From Solen grandis (lineage: Eukaryota; Mollusca; Bivalvia; Adapedonta; Solenidae): 64,000 bases of DNA. Made by a program: the position numbers and the translations under genes. This document shows, in pieces, positions 25,101 to 47,937 of this stretch. Below the pieces are notes generated by a model. It searched no databases and had not been told where the DNA came from. It worked only from the letters and a program-made list of their open reading frames with translations. Where the stretch lies: contig CM037789.1 of NCBI GenBank assembly GCA_021229015.1, positions 34,298,346 through 34,362,345 on the forward strand, written 5' to 3'. The stretch's first letter is position 1. The number at the start of each line of letters is the position of its first letter.

Positions 25101-25755
25101 TCATATCTCGTTTTTGTGTAAAAAAAAAACAAAAAAAAACTCATACAATACAGGCGTGCGTTTCTAAAGTCCTTCAGTGTAAATTGCTGCTTCACGTGGA
25201 CGTGCTATCCTGGCACTAGGTGAAAAAAAAAAACTGACACATTACTTTTTAAAACACTTGTACACGTTTAGGTATTTTGAAGAAGAAAAAAAGATATACA
25301 CATGTCAAACCTGTCTTAAGCGGTCAGTCAAGGGGACAAAAGAAAGTGACCGCTTAATATGGATAACCGCTAAATGAAGGTTAAACATATACCAAAATGC
25401 TTGTTTGGTAATGTTAAAACTGGCCGCTAAATGCAGGTTGACCGCTTAATACAGATGACCGCTAACACAGGTTAAGCTGTAGTTCAAGTATCTAAGCAAA
25501 ATTTCACTCTATTTATCTTTTAAATCTATTATTATAATTATGAATCACGCACAGGAAATGCAGTTCTTAAAGTAAATATTTGTCAAACTGTATTAACTTT
25601 ATATACGGACATAATTTCAAACTTATTTATTTATTTATTTATTTATTTGCAGTGAAATTGTGATTTTTTCTCTCGTATTTCCAGTAGCGCTGATGCTCCG
25701 GGCAGTAGTGTTTCTTGTGTTTCATTCATTCATTCATTCATTCATTCATTTTTAA
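16115..25755 (+). CDS. MFSD1-like: MFSD1-like major facilitator transporter (multi-exon, 5' end unresolved)
   Basis: A multi-exon plus-strand gene related to MFSD1, a 12-helix major facilitator protein; in vertebrates it is an endolysosomal carrier reported to handle small peptides. Translated exons follow the MFSD1 family in order: VCDP before helix 1, YFCSDTPAALQ, the helix 2-3 loop GYLVDRIFG, VVWFKHRELNFV, SVLNMNTMQSVYS, a polar mid-loop, FYYPTIFLFIGLG, the second-half loop GILVDRVGRN, SSAWPLPAYI, ILGTGFGTLNALV and YGYFILEVFF. Exons: 16115-16191, 16611-16819, 17585-17652, 18962-19070, 20596-20692, 21185-21295, 21425-21545, 22361-22403, 23516-23664, 24030-24127, 24729-24841, 25685-25755. 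The family's glycine-rich GIGGES-type segment is replaced by GLFSCPVNLAADK, so this may be a divergent paralogue. The first exon and the 22403/23516 join are unresolved. Transport substrate cannot be read from the sequence. Confidence 0.82.
16611..16819 (+). CDS. MFSD1-like: MFSD1-like exon: helices 1-2 and loop 2-3
   Basis: TCCTTTTCAG acceptor; reads LYFCSDTPAALQEH to SFLLSLSQ and ends in phase 0 at GTAAGT. It contains the major-facilitator loop signature GYLVDRIFG. Confidence 0.9.
16950..17232 (+). mobile_element. family-2 SINE in MFSD1-like intron
   Basis: A tRNA-like B box (GGTTCGATCC near 16992), then the family body (TTGGCCCGGTGTAAGGATAA, TGTGACTGGGTGTG, GCCACATGTCTACGGC) and a tail reading CAAATGACTAAAATC. 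The A box is degenerate. Confidence 0.75.
17585..17652 (+). CDS. MFSD1-like: MFSD1-like exon: helix 3
   Basis: TTCTTTGAAG acceptor; encodes AMFAGGALVKRYWLMYVARI then FF, ending two bases into a Gly codon at GTAGGA. WLM and the following R-x-F-F-G align with helix 3 of MFSD1. Confidence 0.85.
18962..19070 (+). CDS. MFSD1-like: MFSD1-like exon: helix 4 region
   Basis: TTTATTTATAG acceptor, phase 2; reads GLFSCPVNLAADKMAVVWFK then HRELNFVMSHRTSIARL, ending in phase 0 at GTAATT. VVWFKHRELN is conserved with the family; the preceding glycine-rich family motif is not. Confidence 0.85.
19124..19385 (+). mobile_element. family-2-like SINE with intact tRNA head
   Basis: A box GTGGCATAGTGGTTAGAGCG and B box GGTTCGATCTC within 70 bases, then a diverged body with GTGACTGGGTGGG. 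It lies in an MFSD1-like intron. Confidence 0.75.
19998..20312 (+). mobile_element. family-2 SINE, head rearranged
   Basis: Begins GGTCCCGGTGGCTG, with the B-box region shortened to ACGATCCCTGG. The body matches the family (TTGGCCCGGTGTCAGGATA, GCCACATGTCTACGGCGTGA) and the tail reads AATGACTGAAATACTGTCG. A further partial copy lies at about 20850-21005. Confidence 0.7.
20596..20692 (+). CDS. MFSD1-like: MFSD1-like exon: helix 5, apparent GC donor
   Basis: TGTTCCAG acceptor, phase 0; reads GSVLNMNTMQSVYSFFQRWT then SGHVCLGLALFV. Joining in frame to the next exon needs the exon to end one base into a Gly codon at 20692, giving a GCAGGT donor. The nearby GT at 20697 leaves two bases and throws the next exon into a frame that reaches a stop. 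Confidence 0.75.
21185..21295 (+). CDS. MFSD1-like: MFSD1-like exon: helix 6 and start of central loop
   Basis: GCATCCAG acceptor; reads VGVSGISFIMAVILSIMDRR then ADDCKGPEVQDDKQKH, with one base left before GTAAGT. The hydrophobic stretch followed by D-x-R-A matches the end of helix 6 in MFSD1. Confidence 0.85.
21425..21545 (+). CDS. MFSD1-like: MFSD1-like exon: helix 7, donor lies in a SINE
   Basis: TATTATCTAG acceptor; reads EKKVQLSDIRSFPLTFWLIT then LMTTFYYPTIFLFIGLGLIF, leaving two bases before GTGAGT. The last nine exon bases (21537-21545) and the donor are homologous to an internal part of the family-1 SINE, so the exon end is SINE-derived. Confidence 0.85.
21537..21720 (+). mobile_element. 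5'-truncated family-1 SINE supplying an MFSD1-like splice donor
   Basis: From GATTTTCATGTGAG onward the sequence matches the family-1 SINEs at 42106 and 58006 (CCTTCCAGCTGGCTTGCGGT, GGACGTCGCTATATGACTGA, CTGTCGAAGCGACGGTAAAC), ending in a CAAGT repeat tail. The element begins inside the coding exon that ends at 21545. Confidence 0.9.
22361..22403 (+). CDS. MFSD1-like: MFSD1-like short exon after helix 7
   Basis: TTCTTTCCAG acceptor, phase 2; reads IVYFEMKYEVSLTSR and ends in phase 0 at GTAATT. FEMKYEVSLTS aligns with the family segment T-E-K-F-G-F-S-S. The next recognised exon needs a phase-1 partner, so a micro-exon may be missing. Confidence 0.7.
23516..23664 (+). CDS. MFSD1-like: MFSD1-like exon: helix 8, loop 8-9, helix 9 (start uncertain)
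   Basis: Reads LIAAASMPFLGILVDRVGRN then LLWVGISVVISLAAHLMFTF and TFVNPYIPM, ending in phase 0 at GTAAGT. The start is taken after GTTACAG; the frame is open back to 23465, so an earlier acceptor is possible. It carries the second-half loop signature G-x-LVDRVGRN. Confidence 0.85.
24030..24127 (+). CDS. MFSD1-like: MFSD1-like exon: helix 10
   Basis: ATATAAAAG acceptor, phase 0; reads VMLGIGYSTYTSSAWPLPAY then IHDNKILGTGFG, with two bases left before GTGAGT. The W-P motif and the LGT-x-x-G segment align with MFSD1. Confidence 0.9.
24729..24841 (+). CDS. MFSD1-like: MFSD1-like exon: helices 11-12
   Basis: TTTTTCAG acceptor; reads TLNALVRVWQAAIAYLTGYL then VDIYGYFILEVFFIVCLS, with one base left before GTTAGT. 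YGYFILEVFF aligns with the start of helix 12. Confidence 0.9.
25301..25481 (+). mobile_element. MITE with CAGTyrAACCTG ends
   Basis: One of four related short elements (others at 31986, 51205 and 54058). All carry GTCTTAA-CGGTCAGTCAA near one end, internal GACCGCTTAA/GACCGCTAA repeats and inverted ends of the form CAGT-x2-AACCTGT. This copy has a mutated left end. Confidence 0.7.
25685..25755 (+). CDS. MFSD1-like: MFSD1-like last exon, C-terminus encoded by a microsatellite
   Basis: TATTTCCAG acceptor; joins in phase 1 to read VALMLRAVVFLVFHSFIHSF then IHF and TAA at 25753. VALMLRAVVFLV completes helix 12. The remaining HSFIHSFIHF is translated from a run of ATTC tetranucleotides (25723-25750). 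The cytoplasmic tail is much shorter than in vertebrate MFSD1. Confidence 0.75.
25723..25750. repeat. (ATTC)n microsatellite inside a coding exon
   Basis: Seven tandem CATT/ATTC units overlapping the MFSD1-like stop-proximal codons; the stop codon follows directly. Confidence 0.95.
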
Positions 25756-25916
25756 AAAGAAAATAATAGCATGGCATGATACCACATCAAGTTACACTAT
25801 CGTCACTTGTCACCAACTTATTCTTTATAAATCAGTTCGTTCACAGATGATCGGTAGAAATGTTTAAAAAAACTGCTTTCCATCGTTAATAATGGTGAAG
25901 TCTATATGTCCTGACA

Positions 25917-25922
25917 AATAAA
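25917..25922 (+). terminator. polyadenylation signal, MFSD1-like gene
   Basis: AATAAA about 160 bases after the stop codon, the first canonical hexamer downstream. Confidence 0.5.
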
Positions 25923-26276
25923 CTCGAAAAGTGAAGGTCACATTACAAGGGAAAACGCAATTTTCGTAAACAAAAAATCGGCGATAACATACGGTATCCG
26001 CAAAAAATGGTGATCGTGGTACCACGTGACACGTTCCGCAACAAAGCGTTAGTAACGATTTTGTAAGTTCAGCCTATGAAGTTAGCGCATCCTTGAAGAC
26101 AAACTCCGCCGCAGAAGTTACTTTGCCTTTCAGTTATTGTTATAATAGCGTAGCGTGACGGAACCGGTGCGCGGAGTTTGCCTCGAAGAGTGAATGTGAT
26201 CAGCCAAATGACGGCCAATGAAAATATAAAATCTAAATATAGGTTTTATAATCCTATACATTGTATATTTGGTTAG

Positions 26277-26376
26277 NNNNNNNNNNNNNNNNNNNNNNNN
26301 NNNNNNNNNNNNNNNNNNNNNNNNNNNNNNNNNNNNNNNNNNNNNNNNNNNNNNNNNNNNNNNNNNNNNNNNNNNN
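26277..26376. other. assembly gap (100 N)
   Basis: Exactly 100 N, the usual placeholder for a gap of unknown length. Sequence to the right starts inside a tandem repeat, the probable reason for the break. Confidence 0.98.
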
Positions 26377-26830
26377 GAACCGTTACCAACAGGCCTGATA
26401 TTTCACATGTGAATTCCTTGTGACAAGACCTTTCCATCAATGTTACACTTTTGGACTTTTGACCTTGACCTTTGATCTTTGACCTATTTTTGAAATATTT
26501 AACAAAAAAACTTTAGCGTTAGCCGTAATTTCTTTACTATTTGACATATATCTTTTATATTCGGTATGCATATTCATCTTGGCAAGAGCTATTTAGATAT
26601 ACCTTAATATTTCATCTACTGACCTTGACCTTTGACCTATTTTTGCTGTATCTTTCGAAAACTTTAAAATGCCTGTCATTTCAGAACCGTTACCAACAGG
26701 GCACTGATATTTCACATGTGAATTCCTTGTGGCAAGACCTTTCCATCAATGTTACACTTTTGGACTTGGACCTTGAACTTTGAACTTTTACCTATTTTTG
26801 AAATGTTTAAACTTTTTACTATTTGACATA
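26377..26830. repeat. 307-bp tandem repeat truncated by the gap
   Basis: GAACCGTTACCAACAGG, the TTTCACATGTGAATTCCTTG block and TTTCCATCAATGTTACACTT occur at 26377 onward and again at 26684 onward. Both copies carry CCTTGACCTTTGA-type pyrimidine-rich stretches. Confidence 0.85.
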
Positions 26831-27869
26831 CATCTATTATATTTTAAGGGTATGGTACCTAAACTTTGCATTTAAAGGCTTACAGTTTCAATTGTGATTT
26901 TCAAGGTCAAATTTTTTTTAAGTTTTTAACAAAAATGTGTAACGTTGGCAAAAACAGACGAGCGTTGGCACCCGCATGCGGTGCTCTTGTTACAATTATT
27001 GTACACCTCTTCATAGAATAAGAGCCTACTATGCAAGAGGTGCTTCAGTTCACTGCAATACACCATTATTTTATCATTCCTTTGTCCCCTCCACTGTCCG
27101 TGTTTGAAACGATATCCTAGACGATCTGCTTCAATCAAATGCAATACATTATTATATGAGGTTTTTTTTCCATCTGGTAAAACTGAAACAGCAAATTTAA
27201 TATCTGTCCTAGAATTCATAGTAAAGACACTTTGAGGCGTTTCTCAGACTCATTTTCCTTTACTATAATATTTGACATTGATCACAAAATTAGCTTGAGG
27301 AAGTAGGAGCATTCATTGTTTTCCTTTATGTGGTAATAGACAATACCTAAAAACATAACAAACTGAAACTCTTCATGTTTATCTTTTGGCCACTGCAATT
27401 GACATTTCAGACAGATATGTATAGGATCTAATTTATCACAAAAATATGTTGCAAATCATCTATTGACAACGGTTACAGGTGGACTATCTGATTTTGGACC
27501 AGGGCCTCCTGAATTGAATTACACAAGGACACAAAGACATAGCTTTAATATACAACGTTAATATTCCATATAATTAATGAAATGACAATGGATAACAACA
27601 ACGAAAATGTCATAATGATAGCTCAGAGAATTGTTTGTTCTATGTCAGGATAATTAAGAAATGTGCTATCATGTCACTTGACTATTGCGTGATATACAAG
27701 TGCGGCAGCATTATATTTGTTCCATATAGACACAAAACCAAGCAAACAATCACATATTATCATTATTCTAGCCCTTTTTAGCTTGATAATATAGCGTTTT
27801 GTATATTCTTAGGTGTGCTACATATTTCTTAAGAAAGGTCACTGTTTGTTTATTGTTTAACGGTGTATA

Positions 27870-28350
27870 GTTTTAAAAAAAAAAAAGGGTACGAGTAAGT
27901 GTATAGTGTTAAAGTTTTTAATATAAAAAATGGTTAACTGTATTACTTAAACAAATGATATACGTGAATAGTATTTAACTGTTTAATACAAAATAACGGT
28001 GTACGTGAAAAGTGTTTAACTGTATAACACAAAATAATGGTGTAGGTGTATAGTGTTTAACTGCATAACACAAAATAATGGTGTACGTGTATAGTGTTTA
28101 ACTGCATAACACAAAATAATGGTGTACGTGTATGGTGTTTAACTGCATAGCACAAAATAATAGTGTACGTGTATGGTGATTAATTGTATAACACAAAAAA
28201 ATGGTGTACGTGTATGCTGATTAATTGTATAACACAAAATAATGGTGTACGTGTATATTGATTAATTTTATAACACAAAATAATGGTGTATAGTGATTAA
28301 TTGTATAACACAAAATTATGGTGTACGTGTTTTGTGTTCAACTGTATAAT
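27870..28350. repeat. 41-bp minisatellite, about 11 copies
   Basis: Direct repeats containing GTGTACGTGTATAGTGTTTA and ACTGCATAACACAAAATAAT at a 41-base period, clean in the middle (28000-28250) and degenerate at the edges. Confidence 0.9.
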
Positions 28351-29029
28351 ACGACAATATCTCAATTACAGATGTATTACTTTTTCTTTATTGCAGTTAC
28401 AAGCTAGAAATGACATAATCGACCACTAGTATACTCGACAAAGACACTTCATGAAAAACACTCCATCACCCTGGTTGAATTAGATGGACATTTCCATTGC
28501 TAGCAGACGTATTCAAATTGACTTACAGACTATCACGTAGCTGAAGTGGAATAATAGGAAGTCAAAAGTTAACCTAGTTTACACAAAGGAAAATATGGTT
28601 TTGCTTGTGAAATCGAAGCAAGTACAGTGAATCCTCGCTTGAAGACCAACACGGAATTAAGACTACCTCGCTATTGAGACCACTCATTTTTAGAACCAAA
28701 TTGTTTTAATAAGAAATCCAATGGTCGCATGTCCCATAATTAAGACCACCTCACTAATCAACATTAAGACCTCATAAAATGGACAACATACCACATTTCA
28801 CAATGAGTTTTATTCCACTAATAAGACCACAAAATATCAGACAGAGAGCAGGTATATTTGTGTATTAATTTATGACACTGTGACAATACACTGGGTTCCT
28901 CGTCAAGCTTTTCCTCAACTGTAACATTTGGTTATGTTGTGAAAACAAAGTGTCAAAGGTGTGCGTATGTGTGTAATGATTATGTATTGAGATAAAACTT
29001 GTTCTCTTTAATGAGACCTCTACTGGGGG

Positions 29030-29500
29030 ATCGAAGGTCCTAGCTGGAAGATTAATGCATACGCCCAATGATAGCCATATTCCATATCTTGTCACTGGGG
29101 GTTAACAGTTCTTTGAAACTTTGTAACTTTGAAGACTTCTAAAAATATTACATGGGGGGGGGGGATATAATCTGTATTTAAGTTAAGATTGAAGTCTATG
29201 GGAAATATACAATTTCTGTGAATATGAAAAAACTGATTTTCGAGAATAACTCAAGATAGAAAGATGTATTATTTGATTCTGTTTCAAATTTCTTGAAAAA
29301 AAAAAATCTAAACTTCACCGTAGAAAAATGAACTGAAAATAACTCAAGACAACAACAACAAAATCATCAAGGGAGATAAAAAAATAACTTCTGTCACATG
29401 TCATTTATGTCAATTTGCCATAAGGTTTCCATTGACATTTTAAAAGTTTATATTGTGAAGTTATATGCATGGATGGCTATTATTCGGCGTATACCTTTAA
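29030..29500. repeat. dispersed repeat, copy 1 (partner at 58675-59175)
   Basis: Shares long ordered blocks with 58675-59175, such as AGTCTATGGGAAATATACAA, TTGACATTTTAAAAG and AAGTTATATGCATGG. Confidence 0.85.
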
Positions 29501-29574
29501 GTGTGCCAGTATTTTATTTTTATAGTTTCTACCAGTAAATGTACATTTAAATTCAGTTCAATATTTCGTTTAGC

Positions 29575-30015
29575 TCACCTGAGCATATTTGCTCAGGATG
29601 TGCTATAAGAATTGATTAAGTCAGGAGTTATTCCCCTTTTGATATTAAAAGAAAATGTCATATTTCACTTTATTTGCATTTTAGCAGCTTCATTTCTGAA
29701 GTTATCGTCTTCAAACTGTATGACAATGTTTAAAGCCATATTTTTTGGCCAAGTTTGATTATGGCTGATATCCGTCATTAGGTCAGGAGTTATGCCCCTT
29801 TTAATGTTTAAATTTGTGTGTTTAAAGCCATAATCTCTCGGGCAAGTTTGACTTCAAATTTTGACCACAGGCACTGTTTAGTTCGTGGAATTATTATGAT
29901 CTTATGGATTATGTATTCAGTACAACAATACTATAATTTAGTAACTTGTACAGGCAATGGTGGCATTTTTTCTCAGGTGAGCGTCTTTAGGGCCATCTTG
30001 ACCCTCTTGTTTACT
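29575..30015. repeat. GCTCACCTGAGCA-type bivalve repeat
   Basis: Starts TAGCTCACCTGAGCA...GCTCAGG and ends CTCAGGTGAGCG...GGGCCATCTTGACCCTCT, an inverted-end arrangement I associate with dispersed repeats of bivalve genomes. Copy number elsewhere is not visible here. Confidence 0.5.
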
Positions 30016-31389
30016 TTTTATATTTTAATCATAAGATTTTTGTATTTTTAAATAACTAAACAATGTAATAAAGTAATAGTACATGTAATATTGCAAACAA
30101 ACTAGATTATACTACTTATTTATAAAACTTATTCATACCTGCCCTGTTCTGACTAAAATTCTAATTTGACTATTAAGACCATTTCGCTATTAAGACCCAA
30201 TGATAGTCCTAATAGCGAGGTTTTACTGTAGAAGCGAAAATTCCTCCAGTGTGTAATGTATACTCGTACGTGATGTTGCATAATATTCGGAAACAAGCAA
30301 GCATACTATAAGCACACTATATCAGTCGCAGAGAGAGAAAGAGAGAGAGAGAGTTAGAGAGAGATTTTTTATGTGTATCTGCAATGACGTCATTACCAAT
30401 AAAACCTTTAAGGTTCAGGACCTAAATGCATGGTATAAATTATCACAAAAACAAAACCTTTTTTATTTTTAACACCTTTGCTCAGTTTGGGCCCCGAAAA
30501 AAAGAAGGAATATACAGTAAAAAAATCCATTTTATATAATAAAATATTAACATTTTCACCAACACTTAGCTTACGATTTCTATGTGCAGAAACAGTACTT
30601 AGAATGATTTAAAAGATATATTTTCGTTTTTGTTTTTTATTTTCTACATTCTCATAGATGATCAGAATATGTTGTCATTTCCCCATAACAATGTTTAAAA
30701 ACATACTGAATATCTAAACATCACCATAATCATTGTGTATTCATTTCACGAGCTATAAAAAAGTTAACATGTAATGAAAGTTATAAACGAAATGTACCAC
30801 GCAGAGATTGTTATCAGGATACATTCCAGCAACTGTGCCACTGTAATTTATCACTGCAAGCATCTAGAATGAACAATGACATCAGGAGATCATGCGAAAT
30901 TTTGTCATTTGGGATCGGCGTTTATTACACAGAGGGACTGATGCTATCGGACTTAAATTTTTACCTATTTATTACCTGCCTTATTTTATTCGAGCATAGC
31001 CTCTTATACAGCTTTGATAAGATATATGTAATATCCGGTCTTAAGTTGATTTTACTTTCATTTATTTTTAAGAAATATTCATGTATGTGTTTTATCATTA
31101 TTGCCATTATTGCGCAAGATTAATCATTTGCTTTTGTTCATTAGTTATGACTTTCAATGTCGACTTTTTTTCTGTATTGTCAAGATACGTACTGATATCT
31201 AAGTTGTCAATTAAGTGTGTATTTCAAAGAATCATTGTCAATAACTTAAGGGCATGTAAAAATATTGTTTTAGATCATATACGTAAAATGTATCACTAGC
31301 TCATCACTTAAGCTTGTTGTAAACTCGTAATCTAATTGGATAAAACTGTCACGTGAAACTCTCTCACAAGTATGTGTTGTTAAGAGTTC

Positions 31390-31612
31390 AGGGTCGATTT
31401 TCACCAACAACTCTTAGCGCTAAGTAACATTTTAATACTTGATGTCGAATTTTTAACTTTTCAATTATTGATAGTTATTAAGATAATAATTCATTCCAAC
31501 TTAGTTGTATACTTAAGTATTTCGTAAAATAGTAATGGTGGAATGTGTACCAACCTAGTTAAAGAATTTAAGTATTACTTAGCGCTAAGTATTGATGGTG
31601 GAATTCGAGCCA
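31390..31612. mobile_element. palindrome-ended MITE, copy 1
   Basis: Ends are inverted repeats built on CTTAGCGCTAAG, itself a perfect 12-bp palindrome, with TTCACCAACAACT at the left and ATGGTGGAATTCGA at the right. The second copy is at 45888-46142. Confidence 0.8.
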
Positions 31613-31985
31613 GATCGTCTTCTTGATCTTATCGCTAGGCATTGCTTAAAACTATACAAACCTCAGACAATTTTCAATATATTATTTCATTAGTTAATCA
31701 AGATATAAAAAAACTACTTATAAAATAAAGAAATAACAACTGTATAAATAATTATATACATGTAATAGATTTTTTATAATCTCTGGATATTGAATTAGAT
31801 AATTAAGACTTTCTCAGTCTACCGTTGTATAAAGAAACGTTTCACGTGAGGGCCAGTCCACACATGCCTTTATACAGAAGAAATATGATTTATTACACTG
31901 GTTATATATTGACTTAATTTGTATAAAATATCTACACATTTTAAGAAACAGTTGTCTATATGTGAAGAAGATCCCATTACATATA

Positions 31986-32163
31986 CAGTCAAACTTGTCT
32001 TAAGCGATCAGTCAAGGGAACAATAGAAAGTGACCGCTTAACAGAGGTGGCTGCGAAATGAATGTTAAAGATGCACCAAAATGCTAGTTTGGTAATATTA
32101 AGATTGACCGCTTAAGACAGGTTGACTGCTTAGTACAGATGGCCGCTAATACAGGTTCAACTG
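31986..32163 (+). mobile_element. CAGT-MITE, TA-flanked, best-preserved copy
   Basis: A 178-bp element between two TA dinucleotides with inverted ends CAGTCAAACTTGTCTTAAGC and CAGTTGAACCTGTATTAGC. It has internal repeats of GACCGCTTAA. It codes for nothing. Confidence 0.8.
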
Positions 32164-32796
32164 TACTCGGTTCCCTCATGGTGCAATTTTGATCCAGTTG
32201 AATGCCATGCCAGATGTTCCAGGCCACTGTTGTTCATATAACATGTGTTCTATATTTGTTATCATGCAGAGTTTATGTTGTTACATGGGTATAATTATTA
32301 CTATATTGTTATTAAATATTATATTGTCAAACAACACTAGAGTTGAGTCCCCATTAGCCCTGTTCCAGCCGACCGTTAGGAATCAGTCCGAAATAGATTC
32401 GTCGATTTATCAGCTCGTTTTTTTTTTCTGACTGATTAATGATTAATTAGTGACTTTAATACTAATTATTGTAAACTCTTTTTTTATATACAGACTGAAA
32501 ATTTAAAAGTTTTGTTAATTGACGAATATCAAAAGTGAACGCCTTTGTTATTATTTTTACTATAAGATCCTTTTCAAAGTTTACAAGTCAAAATATTACT
32601 GTAGCAAACGGTATTAACCTATAATATCATAAATAAGTTTGAAGTTACATTGGTACCAACCCAAAACCGCTTTTCTATCTATAATCATAAATTGCAAAAT
32701 TCGTTGACTAATAACTCATCGTTGACGAATTATCAGCGCGGTCTTCGTCAACGATTCGTCGACGGACTGAGTAATCAATCTAACAAAGGAATTAAT

Positions 32797-33711
32797 GTGA
32801 CGTCGATACTTACTATCAGTCAGGGTAATACCAAAGGAATGAGACGTCAGTACTTACTATCAGGCAGGGTAATACCAAAGGAATGTGACGTCGATACTTA
32901 CTATCAGTCAGGGTAATACCAAAGGAATGTGACGTCAGTACTTACTATCAGGCAGAGTAATACCAAAGGAATGTGACGTCGATACTTACTATCAGGCAGG
33001 GTAAAACCAAAGGAATGTGACGTCAGTACTTACTATCAGGCAGGGTAATACCAAAGGAATGTGACGTCGATACTTACTATCAGGCAGGGTAATACCAAAG
33101 GAATGTGACGTCAGTACTTACTATCAGGCAGGGTAATACCAAAGGAATGTGACGTCAGTACTTACTATCAGGCAGGGTAATACCAAAGGAATGTGACGTC
33201 GATACTTACTATCAGGCAGGGTAATACCAAAGGAATGTGACGTCAGTACTTACTATCAGGCAGAGTAATACCAAAGGAATGTGACGTCAGTACTTACTAT
33301 CAGGCAGAGTAATACCAAAGGAATGTGACGTCAGTACTTACTATCAGGCAGGGTAATACCAAAGGAATGTGACGTCGATACTTACAATCAGGCAGGGTAA
33401 TACCAAAGGAATGTGACGTCGATACTTACTATCAGGCAGGGTAATACCAAAGGAATGTGACGTCAGTACTTACTATCAGGCAGGGTAATACCAAAGGAAT
33501 GTGACGTCAGTACTTACTATCAGGCAGGGTAATACCAAAGGAATGTGACGTCAGTACTTACTATCAGGCAGGGTAATACCAAAGGAATGTGACGTCAGTA
33601 CTTACTATCAGGCAGGGTAATACCAAAGGAATGTGACGTCAGTACTTACTATCAGGCAGGGTAATACCAAAGGAATGTGACGTCAGTACTTACTATCAGG
33701 CAGGGTAATAC
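32797..33711. repeat. 44-bp x 21 tandem array with CRE palindromes
   Basis: Twenty-one direct units of 44 bases, each reading GTGACGTC(A/G), then TACTTACTATCAGGCAGGGT, then AATACCAAAGGAAT. Thirteen units carry the full cAMP-response palindrome TGACGTCA, seven read TGACGTCG and one AGACGTCA. On the minus strand every unit holds a GTAAGTA, which matches a 5' splice site. Units are almost identical, so the array is young or homogenised. It ends about 1.06 kb from the malic enzyme stop codon. Confidence 0.97.
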
Positions 33712-34541
33712 ACCCTTACACCCACAACAGAATTGGAATCCACACACTTTAGATATGTAGTTATGTAGATATGTTGCTTAAAGCATATTGATTTCATCAC
33801 TCGTACTACCGTGTGTCTTTTCTTTTATTATTGTTTATTTTTATCTACTTTTAAATTGTATCGGAGAATGTTCGGGAAAATTCGTTACATTATCAATTTC
33901 GCTAACGGTTCTACACGTTAACTTCGAATCTTTCTATTTACAGTCTCATGCTGGTTTTAACCTCTTGTACGACACAAAATTATACAATTATGCTCTTTGT
34001 GAAAATATGCAGTTATATCATTTCACAGTGGCTGATCTTTTCATGGCTTCTTTTTTAATCATTTTTTTAATTTCATACCTGTGTCTTAAGGCAGCAAAAG
34101 TAAATAAAATATGCAAGACATGTGAGTCTTTCATACATTTATTATAATCATAAGTGTTACATACAACAATGTTATGTTCATTTCAGGTTTTGCTCTTGTA
34201 CCATAGTATCGTTTTCAACGATAAAACGCATAAACTTAAAGAAACATGACGACGAAAACAAAACTGTGATTTTGTCAGTCATTGGTTAGAAATGTCTACA
34301 TATAAAATATATAAAGAATAACAGAAATGTGTAGACTATGAAAATGTTTAACATAAAATAAACTACATACGAAAAAACAATAACAATACCAATGTTTAAA
34401 CGATTAAGGATGGCAACGAATTCCAATTTCCGGTAACTCGAATTGGAATGGCTCGGGTCTTATCCTAAGCCTTATATAATGTAACAATGTTTTCAGATGA
34501 ACATATTTGATGTTATCACACTTAATGATATTTTCTTGATG

Positions 34542-34547
34542 TTTATT
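34542..34547 (-). terminator. polyadenylation signal, malic enzyme
   Basis: Plus-strand TTTATT (minus-strand AATAAA) about 225 bases after the stop codon. Confidence 0.5.
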
Positions 34548-34770
34548 TAAAAGTGCGTAATAAAACAGTTGGATTAAAAATTCAAATATTGCAAACATCG
34601 TTGTATAATCACACTCGGTATGGGTATGATTTGACAACGGATGAAGACAATGAGATTCACGCAGGTCACGCGACTTGATATGATATGGCTATGAAACAAT
34701 CAAAATGTCAATACAAAGAATAAAATCAGTAACGTGATATGAATATGTTGAAGTGAGACTCTCAACTCCA

Positions 34771-47914
<13,144 letters not shown>

Positions 47915-47937
47915 GTCCGGTAGTTGCTACAAATGTT

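Larger units (their letters stand above)
28625..30228. mobile_element. 1.6-kb TA-flanked TIR element, no transposase
   Basis: The left end CAGTGAATCCTCGCTTGAAG and the reverse complement of the right end CAGTAAAACCTCGCTATTAG are inverted repeats, each flanked by TA. Ends of this kind are typical of Tc1/mariner-pogo elements. No transposase ORF is present. The interior holds a dispersed 440-bp repeat and a GCTCAGG-bounded repeat, so it is non-autonomous or a nested composite. Confidence 0.55.
25756..34770. other. intergenic region between the MFSD1-like and malic enzyme genes
   Basis: No supported gene. Contents in order: MFSD1-like 3' UTR; N gap; 307-bp tandem; 41-bp minisatellite; 1.6-kb TIR-bounded composite; palindromic MITE; CAGT-MITE; 44-bp array; malic enzyme 3' UTR. 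An AT-rich 119-codon ORF at 33788-34147 with hydrophobic runs has no splice context or recognisable family and is not called. Confidence 0.5.

Noticed and set aside
32650..32916. 88-codon ORF entering the 44-bp array
   Set aside because: Its second half is translated repeat; no independent support.
33788..34147. 119-codon hydrophobic ORF
   Set aside because: AT-rich sequence favours hydrophobic codons; no family, promoter or splice sites seen. Low-level transcription would be needed to reconsider.
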